A program made the position numbers and the translations under genes. From Tychonema litorale BBK16 (GTDB taxonomy: Bacteria > Cyanobacteriota > Cyanobacteriia > Cyanobacteriales > Microcoleaceae): DNA of 50,624 nt. The notes beneath the pieces were generated by a model. That model was not told where the DNA came from, did not search any database, and worked only from the letters and a program-made list of their open reading frames with translations. Positions 7,984 through 15,425 of this stretch are shown piece after piece. Position 1 is the first letter of the stretch; each line of letters begins with the position of its first letter. The stretch covers positions 3,573 to 54,196 of the forward strand of contig NZ_JAKJHX010000025.1 in the NCBI RefSeq assembly GCF_021648855.1, written 5' to 3'.

Positions 7984-8499
7984 ATGGTAACTGCACTAGA
8001 CCGAATTTTAGCAATTAAATGGGAGCCTGATGATAGTCGCGTTAATTCTCATATTGCCCTTTTGCGAGAATACTTGAGGCGTGCGGCACTGCGGGCCAAA
8101 GCTTTAGATTGTACAGATGAATGGCCGTTTTTTGATGTGGCTGCTCATATCTGCCCTTTAGAATGTGCCGATGATACTAAAGTTAAAGTGCTTAAGACTC
8201 ATTTCACAGAAACACCGTTTTATGTGGCGGGTATAATTGAGAAAACCTGCGAGTGGTTCCTCCATTGGTATCGGGTGAAAAATTTACCAAAAGTTAGTGA
8301 ATTTACTTTACCTGAACCCTACGAACCTCTAATCATAATGTATGAACGCGGTGGTATATTCTCTATGGAACATGGATTTTTTGATTTTGCTGTTGGGAGT
8401 TTTCCTAGAGGTAAATGGCAGCAATACGACGAAAAAATTGCAGCAGAGTGGGCAAATCCGCAGATTGAAGCATTGTTGAGTGAAAGTGCGACGCGGTGA
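7984..8499 (+). CDS. Unknown protein whose C-terminus is derived from the chelatase tail
   Basis: 171 residues, 12 bases after the toxin and probably in the same transcript. I do not recognise residues 1-152: they contain paired helices (REYLRRAALRAKALD), CPLECADDTK, and an aromatic-rich end MYERGGIFSMEHGFFDF. The last ~19 residues, AAEWANPQIEALLSE, are nearly identical to the chelatase end AAEWANPQIEALFSE, after which this frame stops at a frameshift. The natural end of the protein has therefore been replaced by a recombination join near 8440. Function unknown; as third gene behind a toxin-antitoxin pair it might be an accessory or a passenger. Confidence 0.6.
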   Translation: MVTALDRILAIKWEPDDSRVNSHIALLREYLRRAALRAKALDCTDEWPFFDVAAHICPLECADDTKVKVLKTHFTETPFYVAGIIEKTCEWFLHWYRVKNLPKVSEFTLPEPYEPLIIMYERGGIFSMEHGFFDFAVGSFPRGKWQQYDEKIAAEWANPQIEALLSESATR

Positions 8500-8564
8500 A
8501 TCCGACTTTAGTAGCGCATCGCGAGCACAGTCATTCTCATGAAGGGCACGGGCACAGTCATTAA
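8440..8564 (+). pseudogene. Decayed second copy of the chelatase 3' end
   Basis: From 8440 the DNA encodes AAEWANPQIEALLSE and, after a one-base loss near 8490, VNPTLVAHREHSHSHEG and HGHSH followed by TAA at 8562-8564. This matches the chelatase gene from 6758 to its stop, with about 60 fewer bases in the His-rich part. Many third codon positions differ, so it is not a fresh copy. The first part is read as the end of the preceding unknown gene. Confidence 0.8.
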
Positions 8565-8634
8565 TTGACGGAAAAGTCGATCGACCTTTGGTGTTTTTAG
8601 GGAAAGGGCGATCGGCTTATCTACCTGATAATTG

Positions 8635-9183
8635 CTATCTGCAATTATTTCGGCTATGGGAGGGAGACGTAGTTATAATCTGACCCTCCCCAATCGAGAT
8701 ACTTTTCAGATTACGAGATTTCAGTGCTGCAACCAGTTTATCTGCCTTTGAACGGTTATAGAATGAAGCAACTTGAATTAGGTTAAGTGAGGAATCATAA
8801 AAAGCATTACAACATAAAGACTGGCGAATTATTTTTAAGTTTTCTTTGGTATAAGCAATATAAACAGGATACCAAGTATTCGTGCCACCAGACGTTTTAT
8901 CTCCGCAATAACTCAGGGAATAATTCAAAGAATTAGTTTGAGTAGTCTTTTTATGGCGAATACTCTGCTGAGGTGGCTGAATATACCTGCCGATCAAAGA
9001 AAAGCCCACTAATGCTAAAAAAGTAACAGTAATTCCCTTACCCAAAAAATTAGTCTTTTTTCCAGCTTTTTCAATTTTGAACAAGACAGTCTGATAATTA
9101 CCTTCGCTAGGATTTTTTCTAACACTTTCTGTACCGTCTTGAAGTGCTTTTAGGACTCTACTTATTCTGTTTTTATCGCTCAT
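8635..9183 (-). CDS. Single-pass membrane protein with SPOR-like C-terminal module
   Basis: 182 residues. An N-terminal basic cytoplasmic part of ~45 residues is followed by one membrane helix (about 50-66, ITVTFLALVGFSLIG) and a linker. The outer part starts CGDKTSGG, continues TWYPVYIAYTKENLKIIRQSLC, and ends with IQVASFYNRSKADKLVAALKSRN, which has the spacing of a SPOR repeat (IQVASF, then a helix, then a strand). SPOR domains bind peptidoglycan, so the protein may sit at the cell wall; this is inference from a short match. It is the last gene of a tight four-gene operon (30 bases after the previous stop). Confidence 0.7.
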   Translation of the reverse strand: MSDKNRISRVLKALQDGTESVRKNPSEGNYQTVLFKIEKAGKKTNFLGKGITVTFLALVGFSLIGRYIQPPQQSIRHKKTTQTNSLNYSLSYCGDKTSGGTNTWYPVYIAYTKENLKIIRQSLCCNAFYDSSLNLIQVASFYNRSKADKLVAALKSRNLKSISIGEGQIITTSPSHSRNNCR

Positions 9184-9213
9184 ACCGATGCTGCAATTAG
9201 CTTCTATAACGTA

Positions 9214-9564
9214 TCATCTCAGACCTTCTCTACAGCACTCTCGCAATACTTCAACAGCCTTATGAGCCAAACGGTGATCGTAAAGATGAGGGTTTTGTTG
9301 AATGTGATTAATTGCCTCAGAATAGGCACTCAAAGCATTCATTACCCGTTTGACTCGAAGTTGATAATAAATTTGGTAAACTGTAGAGCCAATAGTGATT
9401 GGTAAGTATCCACTCTGGGTAGATGGACTTAGACTTGTCGAACCCGAAAGCACCTGTATAATTGCTGAAGTCACTAATAGCGGACGTTCACTAGAAGATA
9501 ATGAATTTGGTTCATCAATAATCAAGTCGGCATCATTTCCTAACTTGATAGTTCTTGTACTCAT
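9214..9564 (-). CDS. Unknown small protein, paralogue C of a three-gene family
   Basis: 116 residues, no membrane segment or signal. It shares a layout with the next two upstream genes: an N-terminal IKLGNDADLII strand, a variable middle, then the core YQIYYQLRVKRVMNALSAY, an EAINHI helix, and a final LAHKAVEVLRE helix. Identity to its neighbours is low but the order and spacing are the same, so they are old paralogues. It starts 20 bases after the B gene stop, with AGGA before its ATG. I know no named family that matches. Confidence 0.7.
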   Translation of the reverse strand: MSTRTIKLGNDADLIIDEPNSLSSSERPLLVTSAIIQVLSGSTSLSPSTQSGYLPITIGSTVYQIYYQLRVKRVMNALSAYSEAINHIQQNPHLYDHRLAHKAVEVLRECCREGLR

Positions 9565-9584
9565 ATTTATCCTACTTGAATTCT

Positions 9585-9953
9585 TTAAGAGATTTGATCT
9601 TTAAAATCACTCCTCAAATGTTTCATAGCACAATCTGCCAATTCTGAGTCTAACATTCCACAATCTTTTTTGAATTTTATCCAGTGAATAGCTTCGTTAT
9701 AAACCTGAACAGCAGTTAAAACCCGCATCACACGAATTGAATACTTAAGCTTATAGTATTCGCTACCGATTCTTAAAGTAGCGTAGCGAATACCTCCTAA
9801 AAGTCCTACACCAATATCAACACCTAAAGGAATACCATGCTTAACTAATGCTAAAGCTGCCTGTGCCTGCACTGCTGGTGTTATAGCTGCTTGTGACAGT
9901 CCTTCAATCATAATTTCAATATTATCACCAATATTTTCCGTAACAAGTGTCAT
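9585..9953 (-). CDS. Unknown small protein, paralogue B of a three-gene family
   Basis: 122 residues. Core elements: IGDNIEIMIEGL at the start, an Ala-rich helix (AAITPAVQAQAALALV), a glycine-rich hydrophobic turn (GIPLGVDIGVGLLGGI), then YYKLKYSIRVMRVLTAVQVY, NEAIHWI, and LDSELADCAMKHLR. A strong ribosome site AAAGGAG stands eight bases before the ATG. It lies 55 bases after gene A and 20 before gene C, in one operon. The glycine-rich segment is specific to this paralogue. No function can be assigned. Confidence 0.72.
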   Translation of the reverse strand: MTLVTENIGDNIEIMIEGLSQAAITPAVQAQAALALVKHGIPLGVDIGVGLLGGIRYATLRIGSEYYKLKYSIRVMRVLTAVQVYNEAIHWIKFKKDCGMLDSELADCAMKHLRSDFKDQIS

Positions 9954-10008
9954 TCAATTACTCCTTTAATTGACGATATAAGGTTATTGAGGCTATTAAC
10001 TATGGGAT

Positions 10009-10554
10009 TTAAAGGTTTTGATTTTGAACCTTATGAGGCTGATTGGGGTGTATTGCTAATTGTATTTCATCCCAAGCAGATTGTTTGATAGATTCAGCAG
10101 CCAAATCTGCCAATTCTAGATCGTAAATTCCATCTTTAGCTCCTTGATTTATGGCATCAAAAGCTTCTTTATAAATTCGTAAAGCAGTGAGGACACGAAT
10201 GGCATCTAGGGAGAAGATAATGTCATACATTTGTTCGTTTAACTTTAAACTAGCTTGACCCTGGTAAATATTTTCTCCTTTTTTATACCCACGCTGAGGC
10301 AGGGATGATAACGTATTTCGGACTAAACTTTCTAATATCGCATTACGTTGTTCATGCGGTAATTCTGAAGGAAGCCCTTTGATAGTTAACTGAATATCAT
10401 CAGACAGTTTAATAATTTCCGATGGCATAACTGTTGGCTGTTCAGTTTTTTGATCACCCTCTTCTTTCACCATCTGGCTAGACTCTGGGGGGGTGAACTT
10501 TTTGTTGCCCTTAGATGAGTCTTTGAATAACCCGTTTAACCAGTTAAATACCAT
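10009..10554 (-). CDS. Unknown protein, paralogue A of a three-gene family, with N-terminal extension
   Basis: 181 residues, first gene of the operon. The first ~45 residues are a separate extension: an amphipathic start VFNWLNGLFKD and then a charged disordered stretch. The family part follows: IIKLSDDIQLTIKGL, a helix with HEQRNAILESLV, then MYDIIFSLDAIRVLTALRIY, KEAFDAI, and YDLELADLAAESIKQ. The pattern IRVLTALxxYxEA and the acidic LELAD helix are shared with B and C. The ATG follows TGAGGAA. Its promoter would lie in the 210-base divergent gap facing the helix-turn-helix gene. Function unknown. Confidence 0.72.
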   Translation of the reverse strand: MVFNWLNGLFKDSSKGNKKFTPPESSQMVKEEGDQKTEQPTVMPSEIIKLSDDIQLTIKGLPSELPHEQRNAILESLVRNTLSSLPQRGYKKGENIYQGQASLKLNEQMYDIIFSLDAIRVLTALRIYKEAFDAINQGAKDGIYDLELADLAAESIKQSAWDEIQLAIHPNQPHKVQNQNL

Positions 10555-10764
10555 TGGTTAATTCCTCAAGTGTATTAATTGCTACCACTTTTCTACGACT
10601 TCGCCACCCATGTTGCACTCACAGCGTCATTTGCTTGTACGATCGCACCCACCTAAACCATATTATAAGCCAACCACCACCTAGCGACAACCTACTAATA
10701 CCTATCCAAGACTACAAATTAAGCTATAATTTCACTAGAAAAACTTTTATTAATAATCACTGCA

Positions 10765-11253
10765 ATGCCCCCTACCAACGAACAGTTCACTCAAGCTGCA
10801 AACCACTGGGACTTAGAAGCACTGTACATTGACCTAGCCTCCACTAAAGGAAAGCGTCTCACACCCGTCGAAAAGCTGCACCTGCGCGGCTTGCTTTGCG
10901 GTTACAGTCCCGCTGAAGTAGCAGATAAACTTCATAAAAGCGTTAAAGGCGTTGAAAGTGAAATGTGTACTACTTTATACCCCCACATTAAAAGTCTTGT
11001 TGGCAAATCCAATGAAAAAGTAGAAAACTGGAGAAATATTACTGAGTGGCTTGAGGAAGCTGGATATAAAACTCAGTTATTAACTGAATCTCAATTCAAT
11101 AATTGCGTACCTGTTGACATTATGGGAAAAATAGCTCATATAAGTATTAAGAAAAATAGAATAACAATTGAAATAGACTTGCAACTATCCGATCAATTAC
11201 CTTCACAACTTCCAACAGAAGACTTAAATAACAATAACCACACTAATAACTAA
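10765..11253 (+). CDS. Stand-alone helix-turn-helix module protein
   Basis: 162 residues. Residues about 8-75 are a module that I know from the N-termini of many cyanobacterial signalling proteins: WDLEALYIDLA, then LTPVEKLHLRGLLCGYSPAEVADKLHKSVKGVESEM, a LuxR-like helix-turn-helix. Here it is not fused to an ATPase, kinase or repeat domain; the rest is a short tail with an ITIEIDLQLSDQLP strand-like segment and an Asn-rich end. It is divergent from the three-paralogue operon and could be its regulator, or an adaptor. No clear ribosome site precedes the ATG. Confidence 0.65.
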   Translation: MPPTNEQFTQAANHWDLEALYIDLASTKGKRLTPVEKLHLRGLLCGYSPAEVADKLHKSVKGVESEMCTTLYPHIKSLVGKSNEKVENWRNITEWLEEAGYKTQLLTESQFNNCVPVDIMGKIAHISIKKNRITIEIDLQLSDQLPSQLPTEDLNNNNHTNN

Positions 11254-11291
11254 GGTTGGGCGGGTTTTTGAGATTGTTTTTTTCAGGCGAT

Positions 11292-11351
11292 TATTGTTGG
11301 TGAATCCGCCCCTGCGAAACCATATTTTGTAGGGGCGGGTTCACCAACAAT
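11292..11351. repeat. Inverted repeat ATTGTTGGTGAA...TTCACCAACAAT
   Basis: Arms of about 22 bases (ATTGTTGGTGAATCCGCCCC against GGGGCGGGTTCACCAACAAT) with a short AT-rich loop. It fills the gap between the convergent helix-turn-helix and substrate-binding-protein genes and may also end transcription from both sides. A relative with the same GGCGGGTT/AACCCGCC core lies at 25727-25776. Confidence 0.75.
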
Positions 11352-11438
11352 ATCTAACAATTACCAACCATCTATATAAACCCGACCCCACACCACCAAT
11401 AATTCATATTAATTCTTCATACTTCTTGTAAAATGCGA

Positions 11439-12458
11439 CTATTTAAAAGAACTACAAGTGCCGCCAAGCCCAGAAGTTATCGCACAAGTATTAGTGGTCA
11501 GCATCCCCTCATAAGTATCAGCACCACTACCAGGACTGCCCAACTCATCACTGTAGAGTTCCTTTTCCGAAATCTTCACATTTGCCTCCCTCGCCACAGT
11601 CTCCATCAACTTCGGATTGGTCGTCACTTCAGCAAAAATTGTCGGTACTCCAGATGTCTTAATTTCAGATGACAATTGGGCAATTCTTGCTGCTGTCGGC
11701 TGTTCCTCAGTAGTCACCCCCTGCAACGCTCCAGCTACCTCCAAACCGTAAGCATTAGCATAGTAACTCAAAGCATCATGAGTAGTTACTAACTTACGTT
11801 TGTCCGCCGGAATTGTGGCAATTTGAGCTTTAATCCAAGTATCTATTTTTTGTAAATTTACTGTTAATTTTGCTGCATTGCTGGTATAAAGTTCAGTATT
11901 TTCGGGAGTAATCTTTTTTAATTCATCACGAATTACTTCTACCATCCGAATGCCATTTTGAGGATTATGCCAAACATGAGGGTCAGGAACTTTTTCGTCT
12001 GCTGTGTGAGATTTTTCTTCGGTTTTTTGTCCTTCTTCGTGTTCATGTTCACCCATCAGCGGTTTGGGGACTGCTAGTTCGTGGACGGCAATTTTGGGGG
12101 CGGAATTTGTAGTAGACTTGATCAGTTTAATGATGCTAGGTTCGTGTTCGTAACCAGCGTACAAAATTAAATTACTCGTTTCAATAGCTTTACGGTCTTC
12201 TGGCTTGGTTTGATAGGCGTGGGGGTCGTCTCCTGGCTTAATTAAACAGGTAATGTCGATCGCACTTTGGGCAATTTTTTTAGTGATGTCACAAATAACA
12301 CCAGTCGTGGCCACTACTTTTGGCAAGTTAGCCACGGGATTCTGAGGCGTCGGATTAGTGGTTTGGGGGCTTCCAGTACATCCAACCAGCCGGAAGGCGA
12401 TCGCCAAAACACCTATACCAAGCAATCTGCGGGGTTTTTCTGTCAAGTTCTTTAACAT
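11439..12458 (-). CDS. znuA: Metal ABC transporter substrate-binding lipoprotein, zinc type likely
   Basis: 339 residues of the TroA/ZnuA cluster A-1 family, which captures Zn or Mn outside the membrane for the ABC importer encoded divergently. The signal peptide ends in a lipobox LVGC, so it should be lipid-anchored at Cys27. Probable metal ligands are His80 (GDDPHAY), His161 (DPHVWHNP), His227 (VTTHDALSYY) and Asp304 (YSDELG). In Mn-specific PsaA and MntC the third ligand is Glu, so His here favours zinc; a short acidic His loop GEHEHEEG (about 136-143) agrees. A Zur-like palindrome lies just upstream. Two Cys near the end (CAITS and TCSS) might form a disulfide. Substrate choice remains inferred. 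Confidence 0.85.
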   Translation of the reverse strand: MLKNLTEKPRRLLGIGVLAIAFRLVGCTGSPQTTNPTPQNPVANLPKVVATTGVICDITKKIAQSAIDITCLIKPGDDPHAYQTKPEDRKAIETSNLILYAGYEHEPSIIKLIKSTTNSAPKIAVHELAVPKPLMGEHEHEEGQKTEEKSHTADEKVPDPHVWHNPQNGIRMVEVIRDELKKITPENTELYTSNAAKLTVNLQKIDTWIKAQIATIPADKRKLVTTHDALSYYANAYGLEVAGALQGVTTEEQPTAARIAQLSSEIKTSGVPTIFAEVTTNPKLMETVAREANVKISEKELYSDELGSPGSGADTYEGMLTTNTCAITSGLGGTCSSFK

Positions 12459-12470
12459 TTAATTTTGGAA

Positions 12471-12486
12471 ACGATAATCGTTATTG
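12471..12486. promoter_or_regulatory. Fur/Zur-type operator-like palindrome between the divergent transporter genes
   Basis: AACGATAATCGTT is a perfect 13-base odd palindrome, and the wider GATAATCGTTATT fits the GATAANNNTTATC form of cyanobacterial Zur/Fur sites. It lies 12 bases above the substrate-binding-protein start and about 60 above the ATPase start, so one bound repressor could close both promoters. A very similar site stands before the COG0523 gene at 16.4 kb. Confidence 0.6.
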
Positions 12487-12546
12487 GTTTTTGAGTTATT
12501 CTATTATAGTAGCTGCAAACAAGAATCGTTCTCAAAATCTCAAATC

Positions 12547-13266
12547 ATGTTAGAAGTGCAAGACTTGGCTGTTAATTATCGAGGAATTTCCGCCCTCAAC
12601 AACATCAATTTCCATTTAGAATCGGGACAATTAACGGGGGTGTTTGGGCCAAATGGCGCGGGGAAAAGTACGATGGTGAAAGCAATGCTGGGATTGATTC
12701 CAGCCTGTCGCGGTCGGGTAAAATATCAGGGGCGGTTGTTGAAAGAACAGTTGGATAGGGTGGCTTATGTGCCGCAGCGATCGCAAATTGACTGGGATTA
12801 TCCGATTACGGTATGGAATGCGGTGATGATGGCGCGCACAGTCCATACTGGTTGGTTTCGCAATCCCTCTCGTCAGTCGCAGGAATTGGTGAATGCTGCT
12901 TTGTTGCGGGTGGGAATGTGGGATTTGCGCGATCGGCAAATTGGCCAACTTTCAGGAGGCCAGCAGCAGCGGATTTTCTTGGCAAGGGCGATCGCGCAAC
13001 AAGCCGATTTATTGTTTTTTGATGAGCCTTTTAATGCTATTGACAAAACTACTGAAGAGATTATTTTTGATGTTTTTTCAGAACTGAAAGCCGAAAATAA
13101 GACTTTGCTTGTAATTAGTCACGATTTAGGAGAAACTTTAAAATTATACGATAATTTATTGTTGTTGAACAAGCAGTTAATTGCGATCGGTTCCCGCCGC
13201 GAAGTGCTGACTGCTGCTAATATTCAAAAAGCCTATGGTTATGATTTAAGTTTAGTTTCTGCGTGA
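12547..13266 (+). CDS. znuC: Metal ABC transporter ATP-binding protein
   Basis: 239 residues from the ATG at 12547. The Walker A GPNGAGKST, the Q-loop region VAYVPQRSQIDWDYPITVWN (typical of Zn/Mn importers), the signature LSGGQQQR, Walker B LLFFDEPF and the switch His in VISHDLGE are all intact, so the enzyme should drive uptake. A longer frame opens at 12484 but would place the start inside the operator region; the ATG at 12547 gives the family N-terminus LEVQDLAVNY. The permease gene follows after 94 bases that contain a dispersed palindrome. Confidence 0.92.
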   Translation: MLEVQDLAVNYRGISALNNINFHLESGQLTGVFGPNGAGKSTMVKAMLGLIPACRGRVKYQGRLLKEQLDRVAYVPQRSQIDWDYPITVWNAVMMARTVHTGWFRNPSRQSQELVNAALLRVGMWDLRDRQIGQLSGGQQQRIFLARAIAQQADLLFFDEPFNAIDKTTEEIIFDVFSELKAENKTLLVISHDLGETLKLYDNLLLLNKQLIAIGSRREVLTAANIQKAYGYDLSLVSA

Positions 13267-13317
13267 GAGAAATAGGAATTGTGGCACGGGCATCTTGCCT
13301 ATGCAAGACAGTTGTAC

Positions 13318-13345
13318 CCAGGACACGGCATTGCCGTGTCCCTAC
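13318..13345. repeat. Palindromic repeat inside the zinc transporter operon
   Basis: CAGGACACGGCATTGCCGTGTCC followed by CTAC lies between the ATPase and permease genes. A strong hairpin at this place could lower or stabilise the downstream part of the message. It belongs to the family noted across the window. Confidence 0.85.
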
Positions 13346-13360
13346 TGGAAAATGCTATAA

Positions 13361-14197
13361 ATGTTAAATTTACTAATTGAGCCTTTAAAATTCGAGTTTA
13401 TGCGAAATGCGATCGCGATCGGCGTTTTGCTAGGAATCCTTTGTGCGGTGGTCGGCTCCTACTTAATTGTACAGCAAATGGGCATGATGGTTGACATGAT
13501 TGCCCATTCTGTGTTAGCTGGATTACCTGTGGCTTTTGCTTTAGGTGTCAATATTGCGATCGGTGCGTTTATATCGGGAATGATCAGCGCTGGAATCATG
13601 GCATGGATTCAGTCGCAATCCCGCATCAAAATTGATGCAGTCATGGCCTTACTCTTGTCCACTTTTTTAGCACTTAGCATCACTTTGATTAGCCTATTGC
13701 GGACAACTAAACTAGACCTTGACGGGTTTTTGTTCGGCAATATCTTGTCAGTTGCACCTGCTGATGTGCAGCAAACTTTTTTCACAACTTTGATAATTTT
13801 GGTAGCGGTGAAAGTCTTTTACAAAGAATTGTTATTTTATACTTTTGATCAGTTGGGAGCCCAGGCTAGCGGTTTGCCAGTAAACTGGATTTATTTTGGC
13901 ATGATTTCAGCGATTACGCTGACGATTGTGGCGAGTTTGCAAACAGTTGGGGCGCTGTTAGTAATTTCGCTGTTAATCGGGCCGGGCATTACTGCGTACT
14001 TGTTGGTGAAAGAGTTACATTTAATGATGGGATTAGGATCTGCGATCGGGATTACTGCTAGCATAACTGGTATGTATCTGAGCTATTATTTAAATATGCC
14101 ATCTGGTGCTGCAATTGTATTAGTTGTTTTTGGGTTGTTCTTGCTAGCCTTGCTATTTAGTCCCAGTCAAGGAATCTTGACAAGAAAAAGAGGGTGA
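13361..14197 (+). CDS. znuB: Metal ABC transporter permease
   Basis: 278 residues of the ABC-3 permease family. About eight hydrophobic segments are visible, starting AIAIGVLLGILCAVVGSYLIV and ending VVFGLFLLALLF. The conserved MMVDMIAHSVLAGLPVAF segment near residue 45 and the LQTVGALLVISLLIGPG segment near residue 205 are family hallmarks; the latter contacts the ATPase. The start ATG is close behind the intergenic palindrome and has no strong ribosome site. Works with the upstream ATPase and the divergent lipoprotein in the plasma membrane. Confidence 0.92.
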   Translation: MLNLLIEPLKFEFMRNAIAIGVLLGILCAVVGSYLIVQQMGMMVDMIAHSVLAGLPVAFALGVNIAIGAFISGMISAGIMAWIQSQSRIKIDAVMALLLSTFLALSITLISLLRTTKLDLDGFLFGNILSVAPADVQQTFFTTLIILVAVKVFYKELLFYTFDQLGAQASGLPVNWIYFGMISAITLTIVASLQTVGALLVISLLIGPGITAYLLVKELHLMMGLGSAIGITASITGMYLSYYLNMPSGAAIVLVVFGLFLLALLFSPSQGILTRKRG

Positions 14198-14207
14198 TTA
14201 GTTGTTA

Positions 14208-14300
14208 GAATTCATATCAATTCCGATTGCACCGTCAGGTGATGTTGACTGTTGACTGTTGACTGTTTGAACAATACCGATGCTACCGGAATTGATATCA
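14208..14300. repeat. Composite dispersed repeat: ATATCAATTCCG ends around (TGTTGAC)n
   Basis: Outer arms ATATCAATTCCGATTGCACC and a reverse partner ending GGAATTGATATC enclose three TGTTGAC heptamers. The same block occurs around 3130-3190 and, reversed, around 20180-20232. Shorter ATCAATTCCG-type palindromes occur at 45264-45291 and 45407-45433. Confidence 0.75.
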
Positions 14301-14315
14301 TTCTTGATTCTTGAG

Positions 14316-15425
14316 TCAACGCATCCTACTAAAGCCTTTTCCCCGCATTGATTTTGACCAAATAAGCAATTCGCCACCACATCCGCCTGCTGCAAGAAAT
14401 TGACCTTGAGGATGCCAAGCGAGACAGGAAAAACCGCCATCTGCACCCTCAAGAATTTGCAGCAATTCTTCTGCTTCCTGCCACAAACAAATTTGACCAT
14501 CTGCCGAAGCCGAAGCCAATAAAAATGTGTTAGGTTGAAATGCGATCGCATTTACCACATTTTCATGCACCTCTAACGCCCAACCTTCCCAACCGACACT
14601 TTCATCAGCATCTCTTTCCCAAACAGAAATCCCTTGAGAACTCGAAGCAGCCAATAAAGGTGCACCCAAAGAATTAGTTTTATCCGACCAAGCTAGCTGT
14701 CGAACTTTACCCGGAAAACCCTGCATTACCCAAGGCGTATCGCTTCCCCATTCGTTGACAATTAGGGTGTTATCCATATTACCACAAGCTAAATACTTCC
14801 CTTCTGGCGACCAGGAAATTGCACCTGTAGCCGATGGCACTGACAAGACGTGCGGGTCTTCATCCCAGTCTTCACCGTTCCAAACTTTTACACCTTGATA
14901 GCCGCTAATTGCCAAATATTTAACAACAGGATGCCAAGCTAAGTCTAGCACTGAAGACGAATCAAAATTCAGAGTTACTTCAACTGTATCATCGTCAGCA
15001 TTCCAAACTTGAACGGCGCGGCCGATACAGAATGCTAATTGGTTAAAGTTGGGACTCCACTCTAATTTGTCAACCCACACGCGCTTGTTATCCAAATCAG
15101 CAATTAATTCCCCAGAATTGACCTGCCAGATTCGTACTTTTCCGTCTTGTCCGCCAGCGGCTAGCAATTGACTATCTGAGGAAAAAGATAAGCAATCTAT
15201 TGAATTGCCAGTTGCTGTTTGCAAGGGCTGCAAAGACAATTGACTCAATGTCTCTACATTTCCTAGCATCACTTCTCCGGCGGCGGAACAGACTGCGAAA
15301 TTTTTGCCATCTGGCGACCAAGTAACAGCAGTCACGTAATCAGATAGCATTTCCTTCGCCTGAAGTTGTAGGGTTAATTTAGTTTGATTTGTCTTTTTTT
15401 TTTCAGTCTTGTTTAAACCAGACAC
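14316..15425 (-). CDS. WD40 repeat protein paired with a COG0523 GTPase
   Basis: 369 residues built of about seven WD40 repeats (endings such as DGKVRIWQ, GRAVQVWN, QGVKVWN, DGQICLWQ, GGELLIW), enough for one beta-propeller, without a catalytic domain or signal peptide. It starts at a GTG inside the last codons of the COG0523 gene (13 bases of overlap) with GAGG upstream, so it is translated from the same transcript. The tight link suggests that the propeller is a partner or scaffold for the metal-insertion GTPase; which client protein is served is not visible. Confidence 0.88.
   Translation of the reverse strand: MSGLNKTEKKKTNQTKLTLQLQAKEMLSDYVTAVTWSPDGKNFAVCSAAGEVMLGNVETLSQLSLQPLQTATGNSIDCLSFSSDSQLLAAGGQDGKVRIWQVNSGELIADLDNKRVWVDKLEWSPNFNQLAFCIGRAVQVWNADDDTVEVTLNFDSSSVLDLAWHPVVKYLAISGYQGVKVWNGEDWDEDPHVLSVPSATGAISWSPEGKYLACGNMDNTLIVNEWGSDTPWVMQGFPGKVRQLAWSDKTNSLGAPLLAASSSQGISVWERDADESVGWEGWALEVHENVVNAIAFQPNTFLLASASADGQICLWQEAEELLQILEGADGGFSCLAWHPQGQFLAAGGCGGELLIWSKSMRGKGFSRMR

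Noticed and set aside
10554..10832. 92-codon plus-strand frame between the unknown operon and the helix-turn-helix gene
   Set aside because: Overlaps the start of the helix-turn-helix gene in another frame and lies in the divergent promoter region; no protein features.
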